From assembly GCF_963676685.1 (NCBI RefSeq), contig NC_092354.1:34628193-34692192 (forward strand): a DNA stretch of 64,000 nucleotides, in the 5' to 3' direction. The position numbers were made by a program, and so were the translations under genes. The DNA is from Mytilus edulis (lineage: Eukaryota; Mollusca; Bivalvia; Mytilida; Mytilidae). The notes under the pieces are model-generated. The model was not told where the DNA came from. It was given only the letters and a program-made list of their open reading frames with translations, and ran no database searches. Below, in pieces: positions 12,701 to 23,500 of the stretch (positions are counted from its first letter, which is position 1; each line of letters opens with the position of its first letter).

Positions 12701-14730
12701 AGTTTTTGTAGGTGAAAAAAAGTTCAGAAAAGTATAGAAAAATAGCCTTATGATAGGGAACATCAAACACATTTGTGACAATATTAGGTATCCTAACTTG
12801 TTTTTTATAATCTCGAATTCATGATGAAATTATCGGAAATATCATTTAAATTGTGGTTTTAAATATAGAAAATTATAAGACCATATGCATGCACTTTTGT
12901 TTAATCTTTATTTCAGGGAAATTAATTCCATGGACAGATATCTGTCAAGATATGAATGTTTCCCAGTTGAAAACAGTTCAAAATTGGTTGGAGAAATCTT
13001 GCAATGTTTTTTCTTCAGGTAGGATAATGTGTATATAAAAATTGTAATAAAGTATATAAATTTTATGAAAAAAAAAATTGGTGTCGCCGATATATCAGTT
13101 AGTGCTTTACTATACAGTATTTTTTTGTCTTCATTATTTAAGACTATATGGTGGCCCTTTATTTGCTTTCATCATCATACTTTGGTCACTAGTGAAAATT
13201 TTGTCTCATTGATTTGGAAATCAAATCACGTCTTTGGATTTTATATTGAACAAATTTTGTTAAATAATTTACTTAATGCATTTAACACCTGCATAAATTG
13301 TTCATATCATACATTGTATAACACAGATTATTATACCTTACATATATTTCAATCAGTTCTATTGGTTGAAACGTAATCACGTAACATGGAATAATTCAGT
13401 TAATTTTCATTCAATTGCAAGGAAGGACGAATAACCCTAAAAATTTGCACTAGCAGAGAATAACCCTATTATTCACCGGTGAATAACCTTTTGAGTTTGT
13501 TTATTTGTACTTGAGTTACCTCCCCTGAAAATGACGTCACAGACGTAAATAAACAAAATGGCAGCATTCACGTTACACTAGAAGCCCACCGAAAGATGAG
13601 GAAATATGGCATTTGACATAAATAGAACTGAGAGTGCCAGCAGCCGATGAAATCTCTTATAAAGGGTCCTTTTCAGGGCCATCAATATTTTACAAAAAGA
13701 TTCTACTTTTGTTGTAAATTCCAGAAAAACGAACACAATTGTATTTTCAAATGTCAGTCCGTGTTTTATGTTAAAAAATATAGACTAGTAAATGTTCGAA
13801 ATGCCCTTCCACTGTTAGTTCGGTATAATTAAACAATTGTGGCCCCTTAGAATCGATGAATATCCAAAAACCCTCAAAAGTTATTTCACTTTGGGCTGCA
13901 CCCTCAATGAAATAACCTTCTGTTGTTTGACAATTTTGGATATTCACCTCTTCAATGGGCCATAATTGTATATTGTCATAGCTTGGACTTCTCTTGCCTA
14001 CATTAGTATGGAGCTTTTAAAATTTTCTCTGCAATCAACTTCTCTAAAATTTGGCATGTACATTCTATATTTTTATTGTCTCCTATGTTGAACATTTCAT
14101 AATTACATTTCAGATGATATGACAGGGGAAGAAGAAGTGGAAGAGTGTGGACCCCCAGCAAAGAAAGCAAAATCTGAAGAAAATATTTACAGTTGTCCTA
14201 TAGAGGGTTGTGACAGGTCGTTCGAAAGTAATAGTGGTCTGGAACAACACATTATCCTAGGAAATTGTAACTATCAGTTGGAAAAGCAGTCATTGATGGA
14301 CAGATCAAAATCAGAGTATAGTGTTAAATTGGATAAACTGTATCCAAAAACTGTAAATATTTCATGTTCTACTACTTCTGAAATTGCAAATACAGTAAAA
14401 ATTGGTTGGGCTCTAAAAATGAAGAAAAAGAAAACGATTTTTAATGTTGAACAAAAACAATTCATGCAAGACCAGTTTGATATAGGCAAACACACTGGCA
14501 GGAAGGTTGATCCTTTTGAGGCAGCCAAGTTAATGATGGTGGAAGTGAAAAATGGTGAGAGAAGATTTAAGAAATCTGAATATCTAACTGGCTCCCAGAT
14601 TTCTGGTTATTTCTCTAGATTGTCTCAAAAGGATAGAAAAATGTGTAAAGAAGACATTACAGTTTCTCAAAATGAAGATGACAAATATAACTTGAAAATG
14701 AGTGCAATTAAAAAAATGGAATCCTTGTAA
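3753..14730 (+). CDS. C2HC-finger, DDE/RNase H-like protein of undescribed function (11 exons, intact)
   Basis: Exons: 3753-4134, 5381-5502, 6276-6797, 7481-7787, 8637-8845, 9216-9419, 9831-10317, 11332-11426, 12304-12475, 12917-13018, 14114-14730. All introns are GT-AG, every phase matches, and the sum is 3219 nt (1072 aa plus stop). Residues 1-170 carry Cys/His clusters (ICPSHVK, CICRVCRR, CGPPC), probably zinc-binding. Exon 7 has MITIDWAMKFLPRKFRE (Asp about 625) and HLFSDNAGCYKS (Asp about 710); exon 8 gives GKGPCDRRASHLK (Asp about 748). This order fits an RNase H-fold transposase-like core, with the three Asp as candidate metal ligands. A likely NLS (PPAKKAKS) precedes a C2HC finger (C895, C900, H913, C919) and a helical tail (KQFMQDQFDIGKHTGRKVDP, then SGYFSR). 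I know this as a widespread family of uncharacterised proteins in molluscs, cnidarians and fish; the role is inferred. No terminal repeats were found around it, so it could be a domesticated gene. Confidence 0.85.
4979..5283. repeat. MITE-like hairpin element, copy 1 (intron of the 3753 gene)
   Basis: A 300 bp AT-rich unit with ATTGCATAGCAATATAAT at one end and a strong hairpin (arms about 5153-5175 and 5253-5275, GTTATTGCATGAATATTG). An inverted second copy lies at 37064-37312. No ORF; a non-autonomous element. Confidence 0.75.
6818..6908. repeat. Dispersed repeat fragment (GACAACAACCCGACC type)
   Basis: Short piece reading AATGGAAATTGGGAATGTG then AAAGAGACAACAACCCGACC. It matches, in either orientation, pieces at 9095-9160, 50371-50510 and both arms of the fold-back element at 59527-60210. 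Confidence 0.6.
7240..7380. repeat. Dispersed mussel-type repeat
   Basis: Reads TGGTATGATTGCCAAT, then CAATAATGAGCAAAACTC. Same family as 10912-11090, 32120-32240 and, inverted, 38440-38605. It lies in an intron. Confidence 0.6.
9095..9160. repeat. Dispersed repeat fragment, inverted
   Basis: TTGGGTTGTTGTCTCTTTGA and the following bases are the reverse complement of the 6818-6908 motif. Together they form an inverted pair 2.2 kb apart inside the 3753 gene. Confidence 0.55.
10471..10615. repeat. MITE with about 28 bp terminal inverted repeats
   Basis: Left arm AGAATAACCATACATTGTCT followed by CGAAATAT; the right arm ending at 10615 is its near-perfect reverse complement. A second inner inverted pair (GAAACAGGTAGAAA against TTTCTACTTGTTTT) makes the 145 bp unit a long hairpin. 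It sits in the intron after exon 7. Confidence 0.75.
10912..11090. repeat. Dispersed mussel-type repeat
   Basis: Contains GATTGCCAATGAAACAACTC and GGCCTTCAACAATGAGCAAA, the signature of a very common bivalve repeat family with several partial copies in this window. Confidence 0.7.
11884..12104. repeat. Short MITE with GGGTCTCATTG ends
   Basis: A 221 bp GC-richer island (several CCCGGATCCCGC-like runs) bounded by GGGTCTCATTG and its exact inverted copy CAATGAGACCC. Located in the intron between exons 8 and 9. Confidence 0.65.
13833..13970. repeat. Hairpin MITE (ACAATTGTGGCCC ends)
   Basis: Left arm 13833-13868 and right arm 13932-13970 are imperfect inverted copies (CAATTGTGGCCCCTTAGAAT against a reverse complement of TTCAATGGGCCATAATTG), each running into ATATCCAAAA. 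No ORF. Confidence 0.6.
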
Positions 14731-15610
14731 ATGAATGTTATAGTTATTATATACAGGGGAAAATTGTTCATTATGCAATATTTTAATTCCTTAGGTTATC
14801 ATCATGCAAGTTTTTAACAGTGCTATTTTACAAACTTTTAATTAAATGCCTTAAGCTTTTGCTTAAGTATTACTTAGTATATATATGGGCATTTCATGCT
14901 TTCTTGGCCCACCTGAAAAGTCATAGACAGAATCATATGAATAATGTATAAGACAGATGAATTTTTTGTTAAACATTTTAGATAAATGTAAATGTCATAT
15001 CAAATGTTTGGTCACTTTGACCTACACTTTACACATAAATAATCTAGGAAATTTGTTGTCAAAGATTTTAAAGTAAATACAAGTTAGAATTTGTTTAATG
15101 TATATGTAAGTGGTACATTGTTAGCTCTTTGTGCAGATAATAAAATCATCATATACTCTTCAAACTTGTATGGTTGTTTTCACTAATCAAACTCTTTTAT
15201 GAGTTTGATAGAAATGATAAAGAGAGTCCAGTTATCAAGATGGAGACTTGTTGAATGCCTGATGTATATTATATGGGATTTGATGTATTTGAGTTTGACT
15301 ATTCTACTTGAAATGTTCTAGAGTTGTGCCATGGTCTAAGGTAGTTGCTTGAATAATGCAAAATATTAAAAAAAATCTGATAAAATTTTCATTTGATATT
15401 TTCAGGGGGTGTTGAGGGCATACCGATTACCCCTGACCTCACCAACCCCGACATAATCTGCCAATAATGATGTTATTTGATTTAGCAAACCACATGGTGA
15501 TGAAAACCAGTTCAAGTATTTCTACTAGATAATGTTATCACTTGAACCAATCAAATATCCCTTACTTATGTAAATTTGTAAAAGGGTACGTCATGAACAC
15601 TTTACTATGG
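14731..15610. other. 3' UTR and spacer after the 3753 gene
   Basis: No ORF of note. A polyadenylation signal at 15139-15144 suggests a 3' UTR of about 430 nt. Beyond it nothing is recognised until the LINE tail at 15611. Confidence 0.5.
15139..15144 (+). terminator. Polyadenylation signal AATAAA for the 3753 gene
   Basis: AATAAA followed about 25 nt later by a GT-rich stretch (TGTATGGTTGTTTT), the usual arrangement of an animal poly(A) site. Confidence 0.5.
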
Positions 15611-15646
15611 TTTCAAGTTTCAAGTTTCAAGTTTCAAGTTTCAAGT
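15611..15646 (-). repeat. (CTTGAAA)n tail of the LINE
   Basis: Five head-to-tail copies of TTTCAAG on the plus strand, exactly at the 3' end of the minus-strand LINE. A short tandem tail instead of poly(A) is typical of several CR1/RTE-type LINEs. Confidence 0.7.
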
Positions 15647-18600
15647 TTTTTATTTCTCAAGACCCTTAACCAGGGTATGTGAACAAATACAATTGAATAC
15701 AATTTAACACAATATAACAAAATAGGTTGATTAAATGAACAAGTTAACATATATACATGATATACATTTCCAAATATATGGAAGACGAACATATTATATA
15801 AACAGTAACTTCAATCATTTTACTAAAGAAAGTATGATTTTACAAAATTTTGCAGCTTTGAATATTACATTATAATTGTCTGAGTTAAACAAAGCATGAA
15901 ATTTATCAACATTTGGATTTGTAGTGAATTCTTTTGGCAATAACATTTTCCTCTCGTTTTTGAAATAAGAACATTGGAATAAATAATGAAATTCATCACC
16001 TAATGAGTTACAGTCACAAATATCACAAATTCTATCATCTCTTGCTATTCCCCAAAACCTGCCCTTTTCAACTGGCAGTTTATTATTAACACATCTAAAA
16101 TTACATAAAGATTTCCTTAAATCTGTAGGAAGTTCTATTAAATATTTTTCAAAACAATGCTTTCTTTTAAAAATTCTATAATTGAGACATTTAGGTGATT
16201 CATACACAGTAGCACACCATTTCTGCTTAAATTGGTCACATAACCTTTGCTTTACAATCTTAGCTAGGTTGACAGATTTAGACACATTTTGAGTTAACCA
16301 ATATTCAGAACAACCACATTCATTTAGAGTATTTTCAACACAACGTATCCATTCTGAATGGTACATATTTCTGTTATGCATGGTGTATAACAATTTATAC
16401 AAAATAGATGAAATCTTATCTTGCTTACTACACATGAATCTTTTCCATAGACCAATCATCCTACTTTTAATAAATACATCAATAGGATATCTACCTAGTT
16501 CTCCATATATAATACAATTTGGAGTTGACTTCTTAACATTTAAAATAATCTTATAAAATTGTAAGAATAAAGATTCAACAGTATTATTGTTACTATAACC
16601 CCACACTTCACACCCATATAACAATATAGGTGCTACCATTGTGTCAAACATTTGTAATTGCAAATCAATAGGCAATCCTAGACTTCTACATTTTCTTAAC
16701 ATACTGTACATGGCTTTTCTACCTTGTTCTAACAATTTATTCTGGTTATTTTTAAAGGAACCGTTATACATAAATATAATACCTAAATAAGCAAAATCAT
16801 CAACAATATTCAAAACCTCCCCATTCAGTGTAAATACAGGTTTATCAGGGGATTTACGTTTCCTAAATACAACACCTTTTGTTTTTGTAGCATTAATTTC
16901 AAGTTTCCAAGTCTTACAATATAAATACATGGAATTAAGTGCAGCTTGTAACTCAGCCTTAGATTCAGCAAGTATAACAGTGTCTTCAGCATATAATAAT
17001 AGATACAATCTTAAATAGACAGAAATTTCATCAGTATCAAGAGCAGTATGAACAGCATTACAAACATCTGACAACCCATCAAATGCATTAGATACAAACT
17101 GGACTAAATCATTAAGAAACAGCGAAAAAAGTACAGGCGACAGGTTTTCTCCCTGTCTAACACCAACATTACTTTGAAAATAATCTGACATTTGTCTACC
17201 CTGTCGTACACAAGATTTAGCATTTTCATACATAGCATGTACAATATTAAACATTTTACCATCAATACAGTTTTGCAGTAACTTATTCCATAAAGCTGTT
17301 CTATTAATGGAGTCAAAAGCCTTGCGATAATCAATAAAGGCACAATATAGTGGTTTATTCTTGTGTAAGTACAAATCAATTAAACATTTAAGATTGAATA
17401 TATGATCATAAGTTCCATAATTCTTTCTAAAACCTGCCTGTTCTTCACAGAAAACATTCATATTTTCAAGATAAACATTAAGTCTGTTATTTAGTACAGC
17501 TGTAAAAAGTTTACCATAACAACTAAGTATTGTAATCCCCCTGTAATTGTCAGGGTTAGTGACATCACCTTTGTTTTTATAAATTGGACATATAACACCA
17601 ATCGACCATAAGTCTGGCACAATACCAGCTTCAAAAATAATATTAAACAGCTTCACAAATATAGAAAGCATTTTATGGCTTGAATACTTTAAAAATTCAT
17701 TCAAAATTAAATCTGTACCACATGATTTGTTATTTTTCAAATTCTTAATTGCATTTTCAACCTCTTTTTCGGTGATAACAGCATTTACATTAATATTCAG
17801 ATTAGTAACAGTATTTCTATCAACATCTACAAAATCACAATCATTGTCCTCTTGTGCATTGCTTAACTTCTTAAAATGCTCAAAAAAACATTCATTCGAC
17901 ACTTTTTCAAGTACCTTATTTTTACCATTACAATTTCCTGACCTATTCAACAATGTCCAGTAAGACTTTGGATCATTCAGACTAAGATTTCGGAGTTTCT
18001 TGACAAAGTTTCGTCTATACTCATTATATTGACAATTCAATACCTTTTTATAATTTTTACTACATCTGACTAAGTTATTCATGCTATCAACAGTTTTGAC
18101 ACGCCAATTATAACATTTGGCTTTGTGATAATCACTCCTTTTTCTTTTACAATCTGCCTTAAACCATGGTTTATTAACCTTACACTTAGGTTTTTTTCTA
18201 CATTTCTTCTCACTAACATTTATTTCTTTTAACATATTACTATCAGTAGCAGCATGAATAATAATATCATTACATTCAACAACAAAGTCATTAATCATAT
18301 CTTTGGTAACAGATGTAACATCAAGTGAATCAAGTCGCTCATACAAGTCATTGATATTATCAGCATTTAAAGCATCATTAAACTTAAATAAATTCTTCTG
18401 GCTCAAAAAACCCATCAATAAACTTTTTAACACAGTAGGAACTTGATTTCCCCTTACAAACTCCAAGGATTTGAATAAGCCATTTGCGGGGCACTGCCAC
18501 ATCACTACAATCTGTGATGCGCTCGTAACCATTTGGTAAATTGTCCTCTGATGAAATTATCACCTTAAAAAAGAACACATTATTATGTATATATTATGTT
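15647..18600 (-). mobile_element. 5'-truncated non-LTR retrotransposon
   Basis: About 3 kb holding one long ORF (15815-18532) and a 3' UTR of roughly 170 bp ending in a short tandem tail. The endonuclease domain expected upstream of the RT is missing, so the copy is 5'-truncated, as most LINE insertions are. A short overlapping frame at 18384-18578 may be the frameshifted upstream continuation. The clade is not resolved; the GVRQGENLSPVLFSLFLNDL block is common in mollusc LINEs of the CR1/jockey/RTE group. Confidence 0.8.
15815..18532 (-). CDS. LINE ORF2 reverse transcriptase (905 aa, altered active site)
   Basis: The uninterrupted 905-residue frame carries an N-terminal linker rich in Lys/Cys, then the RT: AFIDYRKAFDSINR (about residue 396, supplying the first catalytic Asp), GVRQGENLSPVLFSLFLNDL, then LLYAEDTVILAES at about 512-524, followed by TWKLEINATKTKGVVF and a thumb region. 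The C-terminus has a Cys/His cluster CDICDCNSLGDEFHYLFQC (from about 834), as in zf-RVT tails. In active RTs the second catalytic block is [FY]ADD; here the first Asp of the pair is Glu (YAED), which should cripple polymerisation. The frame is otherwise open, so this is a fairly recent insertion. The ATG at 18532 is only the first in the frame and need not be native. Confidence 0.85.
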   Translation of the reverse strand: MVTSASQIVVMWQCPANGLFKSLEFVRGNQVPTVLKSLLMGFLSQKNLFKFNDALNADNINDLYERLDSLDVTSVTKDMINDFVVECNDIIIHAATDSNMLKEINVSEKKCRKKPKCKVNKPWFKADCKRKRSDYHKAKCYNWRVKTVDSMNNLVRCSKNYKKVLNCQYNEYRRNFVKKLRNLSLNDPKSYWTLLNRSGNCNGKNKVLEKVSNECFFEHFKKLSNAQEDNDCDFVDVDRNTVTNLNINVNAVITEKEVENAIKNLKNNKSCGTDLILNEFLKYSSHKMLSIFVKLFNIIFEAGIVPDLWSIGVICPIYKNKGDVTNPDNYRGITILSCYGKLFTAVLNNRLNVYLENMNVFCEEQAGFRKNYGTYDHIFNLKCLIDLYLHKNKPLYCAFIDYRKAFDSINRTALWNKLLQNCIDGKMFNIVHAMYENAKSCVRQGRQMSDYFQSNVGVRQGENLSPVLFSLFLNDLVQFVSNAFDGLSDVCNAVHTALDTDEISVYLRLYLLLYAEDTVILAESKAELQAALNSMYLYCKTWKLEINATKTKGVVFRKRKSPDKPVFTLNGEVLNIVDDFAYLGIIFMYNGSFKNNQNKLLEQGRKAMYSMLRKCRSLGLPIDLQLQMFDTMVAPILLYGCEVWGYSNNNTVESLFLQFYKIILNVKKSTPNCIIYGELGRYPIDVFIKSRMIGLWKRFMCSKQDKISSILYKLLYTMHNRNMYHSEWIRCVENTLNECGCSEYWLTQNVSKSVNLAKIVKQRLCDQFKQKWCATVYESPKCLNYRIFKRKHCFEKYLIELPTDLRKSLCNFRCVNNKLPVEKGRFWGIARDDRICDICDCNSLGDEFHYLFQCSYFKNERKMLLPKEFTTNPNVDKFHALFNSDNYNVIFKAAKFCKIILSLVK

Positions 18601-20580
18601 ATTCAGGTTTTAGACCCAAAGCCAGGAATGTCACATCATATACCCTGTCTGAAAACTGAATTACAATTATATAACGGATTACCCGTGCCTTGATGTGTTT
18701 CCAGAACATTCAACCATGCAATTAACATAGACAAATCATATATTTCCCACATTGGGATACGAGTATGTGAAGCATTTTGTAATATTTGCATTAAAAATAT
18801 TTTTTGCGTGTCGACAATACTTTATAACAACACATTTAAACATTTTTTTTAATACTTATGTTTATTTGATGTGTTGTTACATAAAAAAAAACATGGAATT
18901 TAAGGCAACTCATTGTTTTTTACCCTTAATGAGCCTCTATCATGTTTTTCTATGATGCATTACGTCACAGAAAAAAAAATTGCAACGAACATTATTGAGG
19001 TACAAATTGGGGAAAAAAATGGCATATATACCCTGCCAGTTTCCAGAATATACATTGACATAGTTTTTCTATTTAATAAAAGTAATGATGATTTCAAGTT
19101 TGCTTTTTATTTATGACGATTTTGACACCAAACATTTGGACCAGTGGATTCCTCATCCTCAGCTGTTCTAGACTTAAACAGCCTGTCACTGGTCCGAAGT
19201 ACTGGTTACCATGACACATTCCTTATTTAAACTTCTAGCTATCATAAACATGATGAGCAAATTCGATTATATTTTTGAATTGGAAAATTGAGAAGAAAAA
19301 AAAACGTGTGTCCTTGCAATTACATGAATGTGGAAAGATACAGGAAAGCGAATATTATTTTCAATTTTTTTTCTCTAATAGAACATTAATTCTTCTTATT
19401 GAAAATCATTCTGATAATATTTTAAAAGATTAAATCAAAATCTTTAACTTACATAATTTGAATAATCAACTTTTACACCCCGAAGTGGGGTATAGTGATC
19501 AATGACTTCGTCTGTCTGTTCATCTGTTGATGAAACCAAGGCTGAAATGTATGAAATATTTATTGTAACTGATATCTATACACTAGTTTTATACAAAATT
19601 ATTATTTTACCACTTCCGATACAGATTACTTTGTTTAACAAAAATGGTTTAATAAATGCATGTTAATATTCCTCTATTTATATGTGTTTTGAAAAGGGAT
19701 AACAATTTATTTGTATCGGTCATGTTTGGAACCCTCCTTATAAAATGGGTGGATCTGCCCCTGTGTATTGATAAATTTTCAACGAATTTTACCAAAATTC
19801 AGCTTTTATTATATTTTAAATCTTATTTTTTCGTATACATTTATTAAAAGTAGAAAAAGTATTCCTCATAAGTGATTAAGTAATTTGTTTAAATTCAAAT
19901 CATTGATTAAAATATTAACCTGGTGCATGCAACACAGGTAACACCTATTGACAATGATTAACTTTTTATCAGAAACAGTAATTAGCTATGCCCTAGGGAT
20001 TATCATTGAATATTAAGTGTGGTGTTTATGACTGGAAAACATTACAATTAGAAGCTAGTAATTGTTATAAAACCAACAGTTTATAATCTAAGACAATAAC
20101 ACATAATTACCGTAATTGTTTCTGTAAAAAAATGTGTTTTGTCCCAAATCCTAATTGGCAATTGATGGTCGAAGGGGAATAACTACCACAAAAATGGTCT
20201 GTTAACTTCATAATTATATAGCCTTGCTAAAATTTGATAAAAAGGCCTTCAGTTAATGTTACGGTGTGAGGGCGCTAAAAGTGTGGGATGGACATATGCA
20301 TGTTATGGTCTTAGGCCAAAGTAAACTAATTGTTGGTTTCTCCTTACATTGAAAAAATTTCATGATCCGGCAGGTCAGGAATTTATTTTATATTTTTATG
20401 TTTATTTTGTGTTGTTTGGATTCAATGCAAAAAAAACCAAACAAGGTTTATGTTGCTTTTTAAGATTTGTAATATAATGTTGTTATTGCTCTACTTTCCA
20501 ACTATTAATCATTTAAATATGATTGACTTTTTTGTTTTGTTTTTTATGAATCCAATAAAAAAAAGTTTAACCAGATAGGT
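18601..20580. other. AT-rich intergenic region
   Basis: No gene supported; frames here are shorter than 80 codons and lack motifs. A short piece at 19165-19215 (TCCGAAGTACTGGTTACC) resembles the hairpin of the neighbouring satellite. At 19483-19545 a fragment reading CCCGAAGTGGGGTATAGTG looks like another dispersed repeat. Confidence 0.5.
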
Positions 20581-23500
20581 TTAATAAAATCAACGGTACC
20601 AATTTTGTTGCACCAGATGCGCATTTCGACAAAATATGTCTCTTCAGTGATGCTCGTGGCCAAAATATTTGAAATCCAAAGCTAATATAAAAGATGAAGA
20701 GTTATAATCCAAAAGGTCCAAAAAGTATAGTCAAATTCGTGAAAGGAATCAGAGCTTTGCATGAGGGAGATACATTCCTTAATTTATAATAATTTCTAAT
20801 ATTTTGTAACAGCAAATTTAAATAACACAAAAAATCCGTATTTTCATGCCAGTACCGAAGTACTGGCTACTGGGCTGGTGATACCCTCGGGGACTAATAG
20901 TCCACCAGCAGAGGCATCGACCCAGTGGTAGTAATAAAATCAACGGTACCAATTTTGTTGCACCAGATGCGCATTTCGACAAAATATGTCTCTTCAGTGA
21001 TGCTCGTGGCCAAATATTTGAAATCCAAAGCTAATATAAAAGATGAAGAGCTATAATCCAAAAGGTCCAAAAAGTATAGTCAAATTCGTGAAAGGAATTA
21101 GAGCTTTGCATGAGGGAGATACATTCCTTAATTTATAATAATTTCTAATATTTTGTAACAGCAAATTTAAATAACACAAAAAATCCGTATTTTCATGCCA
21201 GTACCGAAGTACTGGCTACTGGGCTGGTGAAACCCTCGGGGACTTATAGTCCACCAGCAGAGGCATCGACCCAGTGGTAGTAATACAATCAACGGTACCA
21301 ATTTTGTTGCACCAGATGCGCATTTCGACAAAATATGTCTCTTCAGTGATGCTCGTGGCCAAAATATTTGAAATCGAAAGCTAATATAAAAGATGAAGAG
21401 CTATAATCCAAAAGGTCCAAAAAGTATAGTCAAATTCGTGAAAGGAATCAGAGCTTTGCATGAGGGAGATACATTCCTTAATTTATAATAATTTCTAATA
21501 TTTTGTAACAGCAAATTTAAATAACACAAAAAATCCGTATTTTCATGCCAGTACCGAAGTACTGGCTACTGGGCTGGTGATACCCTCGGGGACTAATAGT
21601 CCACCAGCAGAGGCATCGACCCAGTGGTAGTAATAAAATCAACGGTACCAATTTTGTTGCACCAGATGCGCATTTCGACAAAATATATCTCTTCAGTGAT
21701 GCTCGTGGCCAAAATATTTGAAATCCAAAGCTAATATAAAAGATGAAGAGCTATAATCCAAAAGGTCCAAAAAGTATAGTCAAATTCGTGAAAGGAATCA
21801 GAGCTTTGCATGAGGGAGATACATTCCTTAATTTATAATAATTTCTAATATTTTGTAACAGCAAATTTAAATAACACAAAAAATCCGTATTTTCATGCCA
21901 GTACCGAAGTACTGGCTACTGGGCTGGTGATACCCTCGGGGACTAATAGTCCACCAGCAGAGGCATCGACCCAGTGGTAGTAATAAAATCAACGGTACCA
22001 ATTTTGTTGCACCAGATGCGCATTTCGACAAAATATGTCTCTTCAGTGATGCTCGTGGCCAAAATATTTGAAATCCAAAGCTAATATAAAAGATGAAGAG
22101 CTATAATCCAAAAGGTCAAAAAAGTATAGTCAAATTCGTGAAAGAAATCAGAGCTTTGCATGAGGGAGATACATTCCTTAATTTATAATAATTTCTAATA
22201 TTTTGTAACAGCAAATTTAAATAACACAAACAATCCGTATTTTCATGCCAGTACCGAAGTACTGGCTACTGGGCTGGTGATACCCTCGGGGACTTATAGT
22301 CCACCAGCAGAGGCATCGACCCAGTGGTAGTAATAAAATCAACGGTACCAATTTTGTTGCACCAGATGCGCATTTCGACAAAATATGTCTCTTCAGTGAT
22401 GCTCGTGGCCAAAATATTTGAAATCCAAAGCTAATATAAAAGATGAAGAGCTATAATCCAAAAGGTCAAAAAAGTATAGTCAAATTCGTGAAAGGAATCA
22501 GAGCTTTGCATGAGGGAGATACATTCCTTAATTTATAATAATTTCTAATATTTTGTAACAGCAAATTTAAATAACACAAATAATCCGTATTTTCATGCCA
22601 GTACCGAAGTACTGGCTACTGGGCTGGTGATACCCTCGGGGACTAATAGTCCACCAGCAGAGGCATCGACCCAGTGGTAGTAATAAAATCAACGGTACCA
22701 ATTTTGTTGCACCAGATGCGCATTTCGACAAAATATGTCTCTTCAGTGATGCTCGTGGCCAAAATATTTGAAATCCAAAGCTAATATAAAAGATGAAGAG
22801 TTATAATCCAAAAGGTCCAAAAAGTATAGTCAAATTCGTGAAAGGAATCAGAGCTTTGCATGAGGGAGATACATTCCTTAATTTATAATAATTTCTAATA
22901 TTTTGTAACAGCAAATTTAAATAACACAAACAATCCGTATTTTCATGCCAGTACCGAAGTACTGGCTACTGGGCTGGTGATACCCTCGGGGACTTATAGT
23001 CCACCAGCAGAGGCATCGACCCAGTGGTAGTAATAAAATCAACGGTACCAATTTTGTTGCACCAGATGCGCATTTCGACAAAATATGTCTCTTCAGTGAT
23101 GCTCGTGGCCAAAATATTTGAAATCCAAAGCTAATATAAAAGATGAAGAGCTATAATCCAAAAGGTCAAAAAAGTATAGTCAAATTCGTGAAAGGAATCA
23201 GAGCTTTGCATGAGGGAGATACATTCCTTAATTTATAATAATTTCTAATATTTTGTAACAGCAAATTTAAATAACACAAATAATCCGTATTTTCATGCCA
23301 GTACCGAAGTACTGGCTACTGGGCTGGTGATACCCTCGGGGACTAATAGTCCACCAGCAGAGGCATCGACCCAGTGGTAGTAATAAAATCAACGGTACCA
23401 ATTTTGTTGCACCAGATGCGCATTTCGACAAAATATGTCTCTTCAGTGATGCTCGTGGCCAAAATATTTGAAATCCAAAGCTAATATAAAAGATGAAGAG

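Noticed and set aside
21540..21640. Annotating a canonical hammerhead ribozyme in the satellite
   Set aside because: The CUGANGA and GAAA core positions are not matched; kept only as a hypothesis.
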